DNA of 64,000 nucleotides from Vulcanisaeta sp. JCM 16161. GTDB taxonomy: Archaea; Thermoproteota; Thermoprotei; Thermoproteales; Thermocladiaceae. Positions 19,961-29,843 of this stretch are shown piece after piece. The first letter of the stretch is position 1; every line of letters starts with the position of its first letter. A program made the position numbers and the translations under genes. The notes below the pieces were generated by a model. The model did no database searches. It was not told the DNA's origin and saw only the letters and a list, made by a program, of their open reading frames with translations. The DNA lies in NCBI RefSeq assembly GCF_001316285.1, contig NZ_BBDO01000004.1:186001-250000 (forward strand), given 5' to 3'.

Positions 19961-20752
19961 ATGGACCTGGGGTTAAGGGGTAAGGTTGCAATTGTGACGG
20001 CGTCAAGTAGGGGTATTGGTCTCGGAATAGCCAGGGTACTTGCTCAAGAGGGTGTCAGGGTCGTCATTAATGCTAGGCGTGAGGATGAGCTGGCCAGGGC
20101 TAAGGAAGTGATAGTCAAGGAGAGTGGTGCCGAGGTCCTTACCGTTAAGGCTGACTTAACGGTTAAGGATGATGTCGATAGGCTTGTCACGGAAGCCATG
20201 AATACCTTCGGTAATGTCGATATACTCGTCTTTAATGCGGGACCGCCAAAGCCAGGTACGTTCTCGCAACTAAGCGAGGATGATTGGGAGTACGCGACGA
20301 GACTACTACTCCTAAGTGCGGTGTGGCTCACGAAGCGAGTAGTCAATAACATGGTTAGTAGGGGTTGGGGTAGGTTGATCTATGTAACATCACTAACCCT
20401 CAGGCAGCCAATACCAAACCTGGTCCTTTCAAACACCGTCAGGCTTAGCCTAGCTGGTTTAGTTAAGTCGTTAGCTGTTGAGTATGGGCCATATGGGGTG
20501 ACGGCTAATGGGGTAATGCAGGGCTACATAATGACTGAGAGAATAAACCAGCTGGCTCAGGAGGAGGCTAGGGCTAAGGGTATTAGCGTTGATGAGGTTA
20601 TTAAGGCGTGGAGTAGGGAAATACCGGCCGGTAGGTATGGAAGGCCTGAGGAGATCGGTTACTTAGTGGCCTTTCTGGCAAGTGATAAGGCGGCGTATAT
20701 AAATGGGTCGATGATACTCATCGACGGTGGTTATGTGAGGTGCGTATTTTAA
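19961..20752 (+). CDS. SDR-family oxidoreductase with atypical active site
   Basis: 263 aa Rossmann-fold protein resembling 3-oxoacyl-ACP reductases. The nucleotide loop is TASSRGIG (usual TGxxxGIG), followed by LVFNAGPP. The catalytic serine is in YVTSLTLRQP, but the expected YxxxK is replaced: the aligned segment LSNTVRLSLAGLVKSLA has serine for tyrosine and arginine for lysine. It therefore fits the atypical BKR-like SDR group. Activity and substrate are unknown. Stands alone, convergent with the PAC2 gene. Confidence 0.85.
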   Translation: MDLGLRGKVAIVTASSRGIGLGIARVLAQEGVRVVINARREDELARAKEVIVKESGAEVLTVKADLTVKDDVDRLVTEAMNTFGNVDILVFNAGPPKPGTFSQLSEDDWEYATRLLLLSAVWLTKRVVNNMVSRGWGRLIYVTSLTLRQPIPNLVLSNTVRLSLAGLVKSLAVEYGPYGVTANGVMQGYIMTERINQLAQEEARAKGISVDEVIKAWSREIPAGRYGRPEEIGYLVAFLASDKAAYINGSMILIDGGYVRCVF

Positions 20753-20781
20753 ACCCTGGAATTAAGCACCTTTAAATCAGA

Positions 20782-21597
20782 TTAGTAATACACAGGTATT
20801 TCCTCCTTTGGAGGCTTCATGTATGCCTCAAGGTTCTTATCAATTAGGAACGCGTACTTACTTGCATGCTCGGCTAACTTATCCGTTGGTATCTCAAAAC
20901 CAACAATCTTACTCAGCGCCCTTATTAGCTTGAGGGCTGCGGTTACGTCAGGTCCATACCTACCAATGGTTTGGTTTAGGATTGCGAGCACGTCCTTATG
21001 GCTCGATAACTTCCCACTCTCAATCAATCTATTAATCGCCGTCAACACCTTTGACTCAGCAAGTAGTAATACGCCGTTTATGTTCCTGGAAAGGACGGAG
21101 TCCAGGAACACGGCCTCTATACCCGTTATGGTAGCCTCATGAAGTGGTATTAAACCTAGTTGCTTATACTCATCAACATGCCCCTCCTCACTCACGAAGT
21201 ATACATTATCACTCTCCTGCTCACCAAGGAGTGACGTTGATGTTAAGCACACGACCCTACTCACGGCATTATCCTCGGCCCAATCAAGTATCTTATCAAC
21301 AAACTGCCTATAGAGCATTGGTGGAATTGGAACGTGCTGTCTAATTACCACAATTGCGTGCTCCCTGTCAAAGAATAACCTATAGGGTAGCTTTGCTGCC
21401 CCATCAATGACGGTGACAATGGGTATATGACCCCTCGGCTTTATTGAACCGATCTCCTCCATCTTGAGTGTCTCCACGAGGTACTCAATGGCCACTATAG
21501 AGGCCAGTGATGGTTCTGGGCACGCCATAATTAACGTGTTGCGTGGATCCCGCGGAATTGACTTGATCTTTATATCGAATGTCGCGGTTGCGGACAT
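20782..21597 (-). CDS. PAC2 family protein (proteasome assembly chaperone-like)
   Basis: 271 aa, intact. The fold-defining segments are MACPEPSLASIVAIEYLVET near the start, VVCLTSTSLLGE in the centre and TGIEAVFLDSVLSRNINGVLLLAES. Archaeal PAC2 homologues resemble eukaryotic proteasome assembly chaperones, and some act in 20S assembly; this is inferred from family. The C-terminal helical tail ends in PPKEEIPVYY, a hydrophobic-Tyr-X-like end recalling proteasome-docking tails, although the strict HbYX motif would need a residue after the second tyrosine. Confidence 0.85.
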   Translation of the reverse strand: MSATATFDIKIKSIPRDPRNTLIMACPEPSLASIVAIEYLVETLKMEEIGSIKPRGHIPIVTVIDGAAKLPYRLFFDREHAIVVIRQHVPIPPMLYRQFVDKILDWAEDNAVSRVVCLTSTSLLGEQESDNVYFVSEEGHVDEYKQLGLIPLHEATITGIEAVFLDSVLSRNINGVLLLAESKVLTAINRLIESGKLSSHKDVLAILNQTIGRYGPDVTAALKLIRALSKIVGFEIPTDKLAEHASKYAFLIDKNLEAYMKPPKEEIPVYY

Positions 21598-21621
21598 ACC
21601 ACGGCTTAATTAATGCCTGAT

Positions 21622-22961
21622 TTAAATACCTTGTGCAAGAAGCTCTGGGTCAATGGGAACCCTATCAATCCTGACCCTACTACCCCTCCTCCTCAGTATG
21701 TCCTCCGCTGCGCTGGTCACGGCAGCCGCGGCAACGCCCATGGGCACCTCACCAATCCCCTTAACACCCATTGGAGTTACTGGTGATGGCGATGGGACCA
21801 GGTGAACCTCAATCTCCGGTATGTCCATGGAGTTTGGTAGCCCATAATCACCAAGGCTCAGCGTTAATAGGTTACCATCCTCATCATACCTGTAAGCCTC
21901 ATAGAGCGCCAGTGAGATTCCTATCGTGGTACCACCCATTACCTGCTCCTTAACGAGTTCCTCATCTATTACATTACCTGGGTCGAGATAAACCACGTGC
22001 TTTATTGGCCTAAGCCTACCATCCTCATACCTAACAACGGCAATATCACATGCAAATGGATACGCAATGTATCTACCGATCTTCGCCTCTGCGGTGTACG
22101 TAAATGTAACCTCCTCATCACCAAGCTCGAGAATACTGACCCTCCTACCATCACTTGAGCGGAAGTAACCCCTATCATATGTGATATTACTACCAAGCAC
22201 CCTAACCGCCTTATTATACAGCCTAGCCCTCAACTCCTCTACAGCCCCAAGCACGGCGCCGGCTGTGAACACCGCCATGCAGCTACCACCCGGTCCAAAG
22301 GCCTCTGGCTCTCATCACTTGGTAAGTACTCGTAGGTGACCCAATCCATTGGTACGTCGAGGAGTTGAGACACGAGCTTAACAGCTGTGTGCTTATACCC
22401 TAACCCTCATCACTGAGCCCAAGCCCCACGACTATCTTGCCATTCCTAATTCTCAGTTTAATACCCTCAGCGCTCCGTAATGTCGATGGGTCGGTCGAAA
22501 CGGCAATACCAACGCCCGTATTCTCATCCTTCAGAGATAACAAGCCATTACGTGACAGACCAGGTTTAAGAGATTCATTCCTTAGGGCATCGTCTATGTT
22601 GCGCACGGGTTTTAACGGCTCATACTGCACATCAATGAGTTCGGCTAAATCCGCGGCCTTATAAGGATCATCAGCTATCACCAGGGCAATGGGCTCTCCC
22701 TGATAACGGGCCTTATCTACGGCTAATGGCAATGTCTCGAGACCAGCGCCTCCCTCTCCGTTAAGCCCAGCGTCCTTGCAATGAAATCCCTGCCGGTGAG
22801 CACCAATGCCCCCTCATTAATGGCCTTGGCCACGTCTATACTAATATTCTGGCGTGGGGATACGGACTCCTAACGAAAACTCCATACCTGCCCCTATACG
22901 GGTAATCATCTAGGAATCCACCCTTACCAAGTAATGCGTTTAGTACGTCAATCCTCGACAT
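21622..22961 (-). pseudogene. Xanthine dehydrogenase/CO dehydrogenase-type molybdopterin subunit lacking its middle domain
   Basis: Starts MSRIDVLNALLGKGGFLDDY with the N-terminal hammerhead domain (YQGEPIALVIADDPYKAADL) and then passes directly, around 22530, to the C-terminal molybdopterin domain: GLSDEGLGYKHTAVKLVSQL, FGPGGSCMAVFTAGAVLGAV and TPMGVKGIGEVPMGVAAAAV. The first molybdopterin-binding domain (about 300 aa) is absent: roughly 446 codons against about 750 normally. Several frame breaks (near 22270, 22400, 22740, 22860) may be sequence errors, but the missing domain is not. No FAD or 2Fe-2S subunit is adjacent. Probably a decayed relic; a shortened functional paralogue is the alternative. 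Confidence 0.7.
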
Positions 22962-23062
22962 ATGACCAAGGAATGACCAATGCCTTTTAAGTGTTTAAGC
23001 GGTATTACTTTACGTGGTGCGTGCCTTAATACTTTAAATAATCCGGTTTTTACGATTAAACT

Positions 23063-23583
23063 ATGCCAATCGTGAGGGTTGGGGATAAGGTGCCGAGGAT
23101 TGGTAGGAACGTCTTCATAGCGAGTACGGCCTACGTAATTGGCGATGTGGTTATTGGGGATAACGTGAGCATTTGGCCTCACGCTGTGATTAGGGGTGAT
23201 GAAGATAGTATAGTGATTGGTAACGACTCGAATATTCAGGATGGCGCTGTAATACATACGGATGCGGGATTTCCAGCGAGGATTGGGCGTGGCGTCACCA
23301 TCGGGCATAGGGCCATTGTACACGGCGCCACGGTGGAGGATGAGGTAATAATAGGCATGGGCGCCATAGTGCTTAATGGCGCGGTAATCGGTAGTGGGAG
23401 TATTGTGGGGCTGGCGCCGTTGTTACGCAGGGGACTAAGGTACCGCCTAACAGTATTGTTGTTGGTGTGCCCGCTAAGGTCATTAGGCAGGCCACGGATT
23501 CGGATAGGGAGTATATTAAGAATAATTATCAGGCCTACCTCAGGCTTGCAAGGATGTACATGGATAATGGGGTTAACCTATAA
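23063..23583 (+). CDS. Gamma-carbonic anhydrase-like hexapeptide-repeat protein, one frameshift
   Basis: About 174 aa trimeric left-handed beta-helix protein. Repeats run from FIASTAYVIGDVVIGDNVSI onward; the metal-site histidines occur in IHTDAG and in IGHRAIVHGATV, matching the Cam/CamH zinc or iron site. The frame breaks near 23413; restoring one G joins GSGSIVG to AGAVVTQGTKVPPNSIVVG and a C-terminal helix (YQAYLRLARMYMDN). Many members hydrate CO2; others are acyltransferase-like, so activity is likely but not certain. Stop is three bases before the next gene. Confidence 0.88.
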
Positions 23584-23585
23584 CC

Positions 23586-24668
23586 ATGCAGTGCATATCG
23601 CTAATAACCGATGGCGTCGATGGCGTAACAGGCCCGGTCAGGGTCGCATATCTACTGGGTAGTTTCCTAACTAAGGTGGGCTTTAACGTCAATGTCGTCT
23701 CACCATACGTGAGGGAGGAGGTGAGGAGGGATTTTGAATACGTTGGTATTAGGGTAAGGGACTTGGGAATTAAGCCCTTACTTCCTGGTCAATCCGGTCA
23801 TCTCTCGATATGGCTGTTAAATGGCTTGAGGGGATTAGTTGATTATGGCGATGATTGCTTAACTATTAATCTATCCTTTGAGTTGCCAATACCATCAACG
23901 ATATTCTATGCACAGGGCTATGTGGGTGACCTACTTAGGGATTTGAGTAGGGAATTCCCAATACACTATAGGTTGGGTTACCACATAGCCATACCGTTGA
24001 TAGGTATTGCTGATTCCACATATCATAAAGCCCTCTCACACTCTAAATACGTAATAGCTAACTCGAGGTACTCCGCGGAATCCGTGATATCGAGAGGCGT
24101 GAAGGTTTGGGGCGTGATAAATCCACCAATTGATACCGATTTCTTTAAGCCAATGCCCAATCCTACCCAGGACTATGTAATAACGTATGTGGGTAAGGAA
24201 ACACAGTTTAAGGTATTGAGGGCCATGGCTAATGCTGGGATTAAAATCGTGGCCTTCGGATCTAAGGTTCCCTGGCTACCACGCTGGTTCGTTAAGCATA
24301 GAAACATTGATTATAGGGGGAGGGTATCCGATGAGGAGTTGGTTAGGTTATACGCCAATGCCAGGTTCACGGTATTCCCATTCATACATGAACCATTTGG
24401 GTACGTACCTGTTGAGTCCATGGCCTGCGGTACCCCGGTACTTACCTACAATAGGCAGGGACCTGGGGAAACCGTGATCAATAACGAAACTGGTTGGTTG
24501 GTGAATAGCCCTGAGGAGCTCGTTAACTTAGCCGTAAAATTATGGGAGAGGGGGTATGATGAAGCAATGAGGATTAAGGCTAGGGATAGGGCCATGGCCT
24601 TCAGCATCGCTAGAATAATTAGTCAATGGTTAGGCGCGATTAACGGGTTCATCTATAGGGTTAGTTAA
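23586..24668 (+). CDS. GT4-family glycosyltransferase
   Basis: 360 aa GT-B fold enzyme, intact, probably transferring a sugar from a nucleotide donor in glycolipid, glycoprotein or oligosaccharide synthesis. N-terminal acceptor domain (GVTGPVRVAYLLGSFLTKVG); C-terminal donor domain with YVGKETQF and the ExxxxxxxE element HEPFGYVPVESMACGTPVL followed by GPGETV. Begins two bases after the carbonic anhydrase stop and is followed by phosphohexomutase, so sugar-nucleotide supply and use may be linked. Confidence 0.88.
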   Translation: MQCISLITDGVDGVTGPVRVAYLLGSFLTKVGFNVNVVSPYVREEVRRDFEYVGIRVRDLGIKPLLPGQSGHLSIWLLNGLRGLVDYGDDCLTINLSFELPIPSTIFYAQGYVGDLLRDLSREFPIHYRLGYHIAIPLIGIADSTYHKALSHSKYVIANSRYSAESVISRGVKVWGVINPPIDTDFFKPMPNPTQDYVITYVGKETQFKVLRAMANAGIKIVAFGSKVPWLPRWFVKHRNIDYRGRVSDEELVRLYANARFTVFPFIHEPFGYVPVESMACGTPVLTYNRQGPGETVINNETGWLVNSPEELVNLAVKLWERGYDEAMRIKARDRAMAFSIARIISQWLGAINGFIYRVS

Positions 24669-24711
24669 GAAGGATAAAAATAATAAGGAACTACCTACTG
24701 AGACTGAGGGA

Positions 24712-26132
24712 ATGAGTGGTAAACTCACGTTTCATTTTGGGACTGATGGCGTACGTGGAGTAATTGATGAAGAATTTACGGAGTTCCTGGTCGCCGTGCT
24801 CGCCGAATCAACATTTCGTTACTGGTCACGTAAGTATGGGCTGCACAAGGTCTTTGTTAGCTTTGATGCGAGGAGGAAGTCCAGGGACTTTGCGCATATC
24901 GCAGCCGGTGTGGCTGCAAGCCACGGCTTAGATGTCGTGATGGTTAATAAACCCACACCAACCCCAACAGCTGCCTGGTTTGGTTCTCGATTTGGTTTCG
25001 ACCTCACGATACAGATCACCGCCAGCCACAACCCACCAATATACAACGGATTCAAGGTAATAACAAGCAGGGGATCACCAGCCAGGAGGAGGACACAGAC
25101 GAGATAGAGCGGCTCTACAGTAATGAGTATGAGGACATTAATAGGTCAGTCAAAACCCTCGAGCTGAGGCCAGTACCTACTGTGGATCCAGCCCCTGAGT
25201 ACATCAACTACGTCTATGAGAATGTGACCAAGATGTTTAAGCCCAGGAGTAGGTTCAAGGTCATTATTGACCCGATCTACGCAACCTCGATCGGCTATAC
25301 GAGTGAGGTTTTGAGAAAGCTTGGAATGGAGGTTACGGAGATACACAATAATTATGACTCAAGCTTCGGAGGTAGGGATCCAAATCCGGAGCCCCAGAAC
25401 ATCCCTGAGCTCATTCAGGAGGTTACCGCGGGTAAGTACGACATCGGCATATCGCATGACGGCGACTCCGATAGGATAGCACTTGTTGATAGGGTTCACG
25501 GTTACCTTAGCGCCAACGACATCCTGCCAATAGTCGTTGAGAGGTTGGCCTCGGCATCAATGATAAAGAGAGGTATTGTTAGGACTGTGTCCACGACCCA
25601 CATCCTTGACAACATAGCCTCAAAGTACGGCTTTAAGGTTGTTGAGGTTCCGGTGGGCGTTAAGTACGTGGCCAGGGCCATACTGAGTGGTGAGGCTGAC
25701 ATGGGTGGTGAGGAGAGCGGAGGCCTAGTTTACTCATGGCACATACCTGATAAGGACGGCATATACACGGCATCCCTAATAATAGCCATGGCGTCCGAGT
25801 ACGGAAGCCTAACGAACCTAATAAGCGACGTTAGGAGTAAGTACGGTAGGGCATACTTCAAGAGGGTTGACCTGGACATGAGGAATTCGAAGAAGTTCGT
25901 AAACGATAATAGGGAGTTACTGCTCAGGATGCTGAGTTCCCTGGGCCCAAACCCAAGGTTCATAACTATTGATGGTGTTAAGGTTGTGTTTAGTGATGGT
26001 TCCTGGATCCTAATCAGGGGTAGCGGCACAGAGCCTAAGTTGAGGATTTACAGCGAAGCCCTTAGTGCTGATAGGGTTGAGGAGTTGATAAATAATGCAA
26101 TAGGCATTGTTAATCAATTATTAAGGCAATAA
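24712..26132 (+). CDS. Phosphoglucosamine/phosphomannomutase family protein, one frameshift
   Basis: Alpha-D-phosphohexomutase of about 474 aa that interconverts hexose 6- and 1-phosphates. The four family motifs are present: phosphoserine loop TASHNP (near residue 105), metal loop DGDSDR, sugar loop GEESGG and phosphate loop RGSGTEPKLRIY. The frame breaks near 25075; restoring one G in CAGGGGATC gives TSRGITSQEEDTDEIERLY. Starts MSGKLTFHFGTDGVRG. Specificity (glucosamine, mannose or glucose) is not clear from sequence. Confidence 0.92.
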
Positions 26133-26140
26133 ACACTAAT

Positions 26141-27250
26141 TCACACCGAACCAGCTTTAATGGTCTTCTCCCTAAGGCTTTGAATCAGCTTCTCATCAGC
26201 TCTAGACAACGCCTCGGTCAGTAATCGAGCCGCGTTGAGCGCATCCTCAATACTTAGTAGTTCCACGGGGCTATGAACGTACCTAGTGGGTATCGATATT
26301 GTGGTTGCGGGTATACCATCCCTCCTAAAGGCGATTCCAAGGGCATCCGTCGTACCGCCAATCAACACCTCCAGTTGGTACGGTATTTTCAATTCATCAG
26401 CGATTGAAACCAAGAAATTGGTCAGCGTTGGGTGAGCAATGAATACATTACCCCTACCACCATCCATCACTTTAATGGCAGGCCCCTTACCAATCCTGGT
26501 CACAAACTCCCGCTCATTAACGCCAGGCACGTCAGCGGCGATTGTGGTATCAAGGGCAATCGCGAAGTCTGGGTAAACCCTGTCAGCAGCCACCTGTGCA
26601 CCCCTAAGACCAACCTCCTCCTGAACTGTGGCCACGAAGTACACGGTAACCTCACTACTCCTTAACTGCCTCGCCGTCCACAACATCACAGCTACACCAA
26701 CCCTATCGTCAAATGCCTTACCTGTGACAATGCCTCCATTAAGGACTTCGAAATCCCTATCGAGGACGGCCACGGAGCCAACCCTGATGCCTAGCTTCCT
26801 GACCTCCTCATCACTTGATGCACCAATGTCTATGAATAAGTCCTTGAGTTCAGGGGCTTCCCTCTCCTTGCCCGGCGGTGTAACGTGAGGCGGCCTACTG
26901 CCGATGACACCCCTGATTTTCCTACCATCAACGGTCCTAATGATGACTCTCTGACCGACCAGGGTCACCTCATTCCAACCACCAATGGCCCTGAACCGCA
27001 GGAAGCCATTCTTATCTATATTGTCAATTAGCAGGCCGATCTCGTCAATGTGGGCTGCGACCATGGCCTTTAGGTCCCTTCTCCTGCCATACTTAACACC
27101 AATCACGTTACCCCACCTATCAACCATTAACTCATCGACATAGGGCCCCAACTCCTTAATAACGAGGTCCCTAACCTCATCCTCAAAGCCGGAAGGCCCA
27201 AAGGCCTCGCTTAACCTCCTAAGCAGGTCTATGAATTCCTGCGATGCCAT
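26141..27250 (-). CDS. M42-family aminopeptidase (TET-like)
   Basis: 369 aa cytosolic di-metal aminopeptidase expected to form dodecameric tetrahedral particles degrading short peptides after the proteasome. Metal and catalytic segments: AAHIDEIGLLI, KAFDDRVGVAVML, QEEVGLRGAQVAADRV, ALDTT and PTRYVHSPVE. Intact frame. Lies next to an M1 aminopeptidase, a fitting peptide-degradation neighbour, but the two are separated by about 60 bases and probably have separate promoters. Confidence 0.92.
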   Translation of the reverse strand: MASQEFIDLLRRLSEAFGPSGFEDEVRDLVIKELGPYVDELMVDRWGNVIGVKYGRRRDLKAMVAAHIDEIGLLIDNIDKNGFLRFRAIGGWNEVTLVGQRVIIRTVDGRKIRGVIGSRPPHVTPPGKEREAPELKDLFIDIGASSDEEVRKLGIRVGSVAVLDRDFEVLNGGIVTGKAFDDRVGVAVMLWTARQLRSSEVTVYFVATVQEEVGLRGAQVAADRVYPDFAIALDTTIAADVPGVNEREFVTRIGKGPAIKVMDGGRGNVFIAHPTLTNFLVSIADELKIPYQLEVLIGGTTDALGIAFRRDGIPATTISIPTRYVHSPVELLSIEDALNAARLLTEALSRADEKLIQSLREKTIKAGSV

Positions 27251-27314
27251 ACATGATTAGATTCAGGGATCCTGTTTAAAGGGTAACCCTGTGATTTTAA
27301 CGTTCTATTTATTG

Positions 27315-29658
27315 CTAAATACTACGTGACAAACGTGAATACGCACTTAAGAGTTCAAGACCCGCCCTAACCCCCATCTCGATGCCGGGTATGTTCAATC
27401 CCCTTAAAAACCTCTCCACCTCATCCTCCTGCCCAATGCCTATTAATGGTATTGAATACGTAATTACCCTGGACAACACGCCAGGATCCCCATAAGCCTC
27501 TATAAAGCGCTTATAATTATTCATAAACCATCTAAGGTTAAGATCGCGCACGTACGGGTTCCTAGAACCCACGGTGAAGAACTGAAGGTCCTGCCTCTTA
27601 ACCTCACCGGATATTAGGAAGTCCAGAGACCTCTGGTACTCATCCCTATTGGTTATACTTAGCATGGCGGCCAGGACCTTATTCCTATCCTCATCGGTCG
27701 TTAATGACCTGTAGAGCTCCCTAAGGGTTTCAAACGGCCTATCGCCGACCACGGCATAGGCATTAACAACGGCCTGTCTCATGACAGGGCTTAAGCCTGG
27801 TAATCACTAATCAAGCCTGCTATTGACCTTGCGTAATCCTCATCAATAAGTGCGCGGCGAGAAAGTACCAATTCCCTAACATCATCCATGCCGGAAACAC
27901 CCTCAAGTAAATTACTCTGCACCCTAAGATACTCGGTGAATACCTCCTTAACCGCTGACGGCTTTATTGAGTATAGAGTACCTAGTTGGGAGATTATAGT
28001 AGTCGTTAGTAGGTAATTAACTATGTCGCTCACGGACCTAACCAGGCCTAGGTACTCGCTCAAGCCAATGGATCCCTGGAGCAGGTGGGCATAGGCGTCA
28101 TTTACCACGCTCCACCTCTCAAGGTGATTAGACGCGTTACTCAAGGCCCTTAACCAATCACCATACCTAACCCTGTAATAGCCACTACCATTAACGTTAA
28201 GGAACAGGGACTCCGATGAGCCGCTGAGCATTAATGTGTCATGTTCCATGAGCACGGTACCCACCGCGCCATTAAACCTGTAGACGATGGGTATTGGCCA
28301 GGAATCGGCGGTATTACCGCTGAGCATGAACCTTGACTGCCTAAGTGTGATGCCCTTGCCCGTATCCTCAATGACTATGACCGGGTGCCCTGGCTTATCA
28401 ACCCAGGCCTTCATGACCCTCATCACGGGCTTACCACTAACCTCCTCAATACTGCCCCACAGATCGTCCTCAGTGGCGTTTGAGTATGCGTACTTCCTAA
28501 GGTAGTTACTAAGGCCTCTCCTGAAGTCCTCCTCACCCACGTAGTTCTCAAGCATTCTGAGCAGTGAGGCACCTTTACCATAGCTAATGTCGTCGAATAT
28601 CTCGAAGGCCTCCTCCTCACTGTTAATAGGTACATGGACAGGGTGAGTACTCATTAGTGAGTCCCTGAGCATCGAGCCCGTGGTCTCATCAGCCAAAAAC
28701 CTATACCAAACACCCCACTCCGGGAAGAGCTTATCCATTGCCTTGTAGCTCATGAATGTGGCGAAGGACTCATTAAGCCACAGGTCATCCCACCAACGCA
28801 TGGTGACCAAATTACCGAACCACTGATGCGCAATCTCATGCGCCACAACCTCCGCAACCCTCCTCCTAGTCAACTCAGTACTGCCCTTACCCACGAGCAG
28901 TGCGGTCTCCCTAAACGTTATCGCGCCCCAGTTCTCCATGGCACCAGCCGCGAATTCCGGGACATGGATCAGGTGAAGCTTGGGTAGTGGGTATGGTATG
29001 CCGAAGTAATTACTGTAGAATTCAAGCACGCCCTTCGCAACATCAAGCGCGAACCTACCATCCTCAACCCTATCCCTAATCGGCGTGGCGAAGATCACAT
29101 CAATACTACCGACCCTATCCCTGGACTCGAAGAACCTGCCAATGCCTAGGTAAAGCAGGTACGTGGACATCCTAGGGGTCTCCGCAAACTCAAACACCTT
29201 CCAGGGACCATCCCAATAAACCCTGACCGGCGGTGTGTTGAATATCACGTCATAATCACCATCAACCGAGACCCTAAACCTAAACCTAGCCTTGGCGGCT
29301 GGGTGGTCAACACAGGGTATGAAGTACCTGGCGCCCGTGGGCTCAAACTGCGTAGTTATTATGTAACCACCCCCATACGGAGCCTATAGATACCCAGTAA
29401 TTTGTCGCTAACCCTACCCTCAAACACAACCCTAACAACGCCACCGACCGGCCCCCGAACCCTCAAAACCCTACCATCATAGGAATAATCAACGGGCCTA
29501 CCATCAACATCGACAGCCCTTACCTTAAGATCAACTGCATTAAGCACCAGGTCACCCGCAGAATTAACGTGGACATCCACAACACCATCATAACTCAAAT
29601 CCCCAAACCTAAACCTAAGGTCAACCACGTACAGCTCGATATTGACGCTAAACGACAC
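27315..29658 (-). CDS. M1-family aminopeptidase (tricorn-interacting factor F2/F3 type), frameshifted
   Basis: Zinc aminopeptidase of about 780 aa. N-terminal beta domain [20 protein letters not shown], then after breaks near 29370 the segment [20 protein letters not shown], the exopeptidase motif [13 protein letters not shown], the zinc site [19 protein letters not shown] with downstream NESFA, and a helical C-terminal half interrupted near 27786. Order and spacing match complete family members, so I see one gene. The N-terminus diverges from the ATPase gene at 29844. Confidence 0.9.
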
Positions 29659-29843
29659 GCATTACATGGGGTACACGCATTATTAAATATAACGCGGGCC
29701 GGTTCCAAAGAGAACAAAGGACTAACCTCCATCGTTAAAACCACCGATACTGACGGCTCCGAAAGCGCCTCCACCTCTCGCCTCTCCCACGCGAAAAATA
29801 TATTTATCATAAAAATACAATTAATAATTCTAAAGGAAAGACA

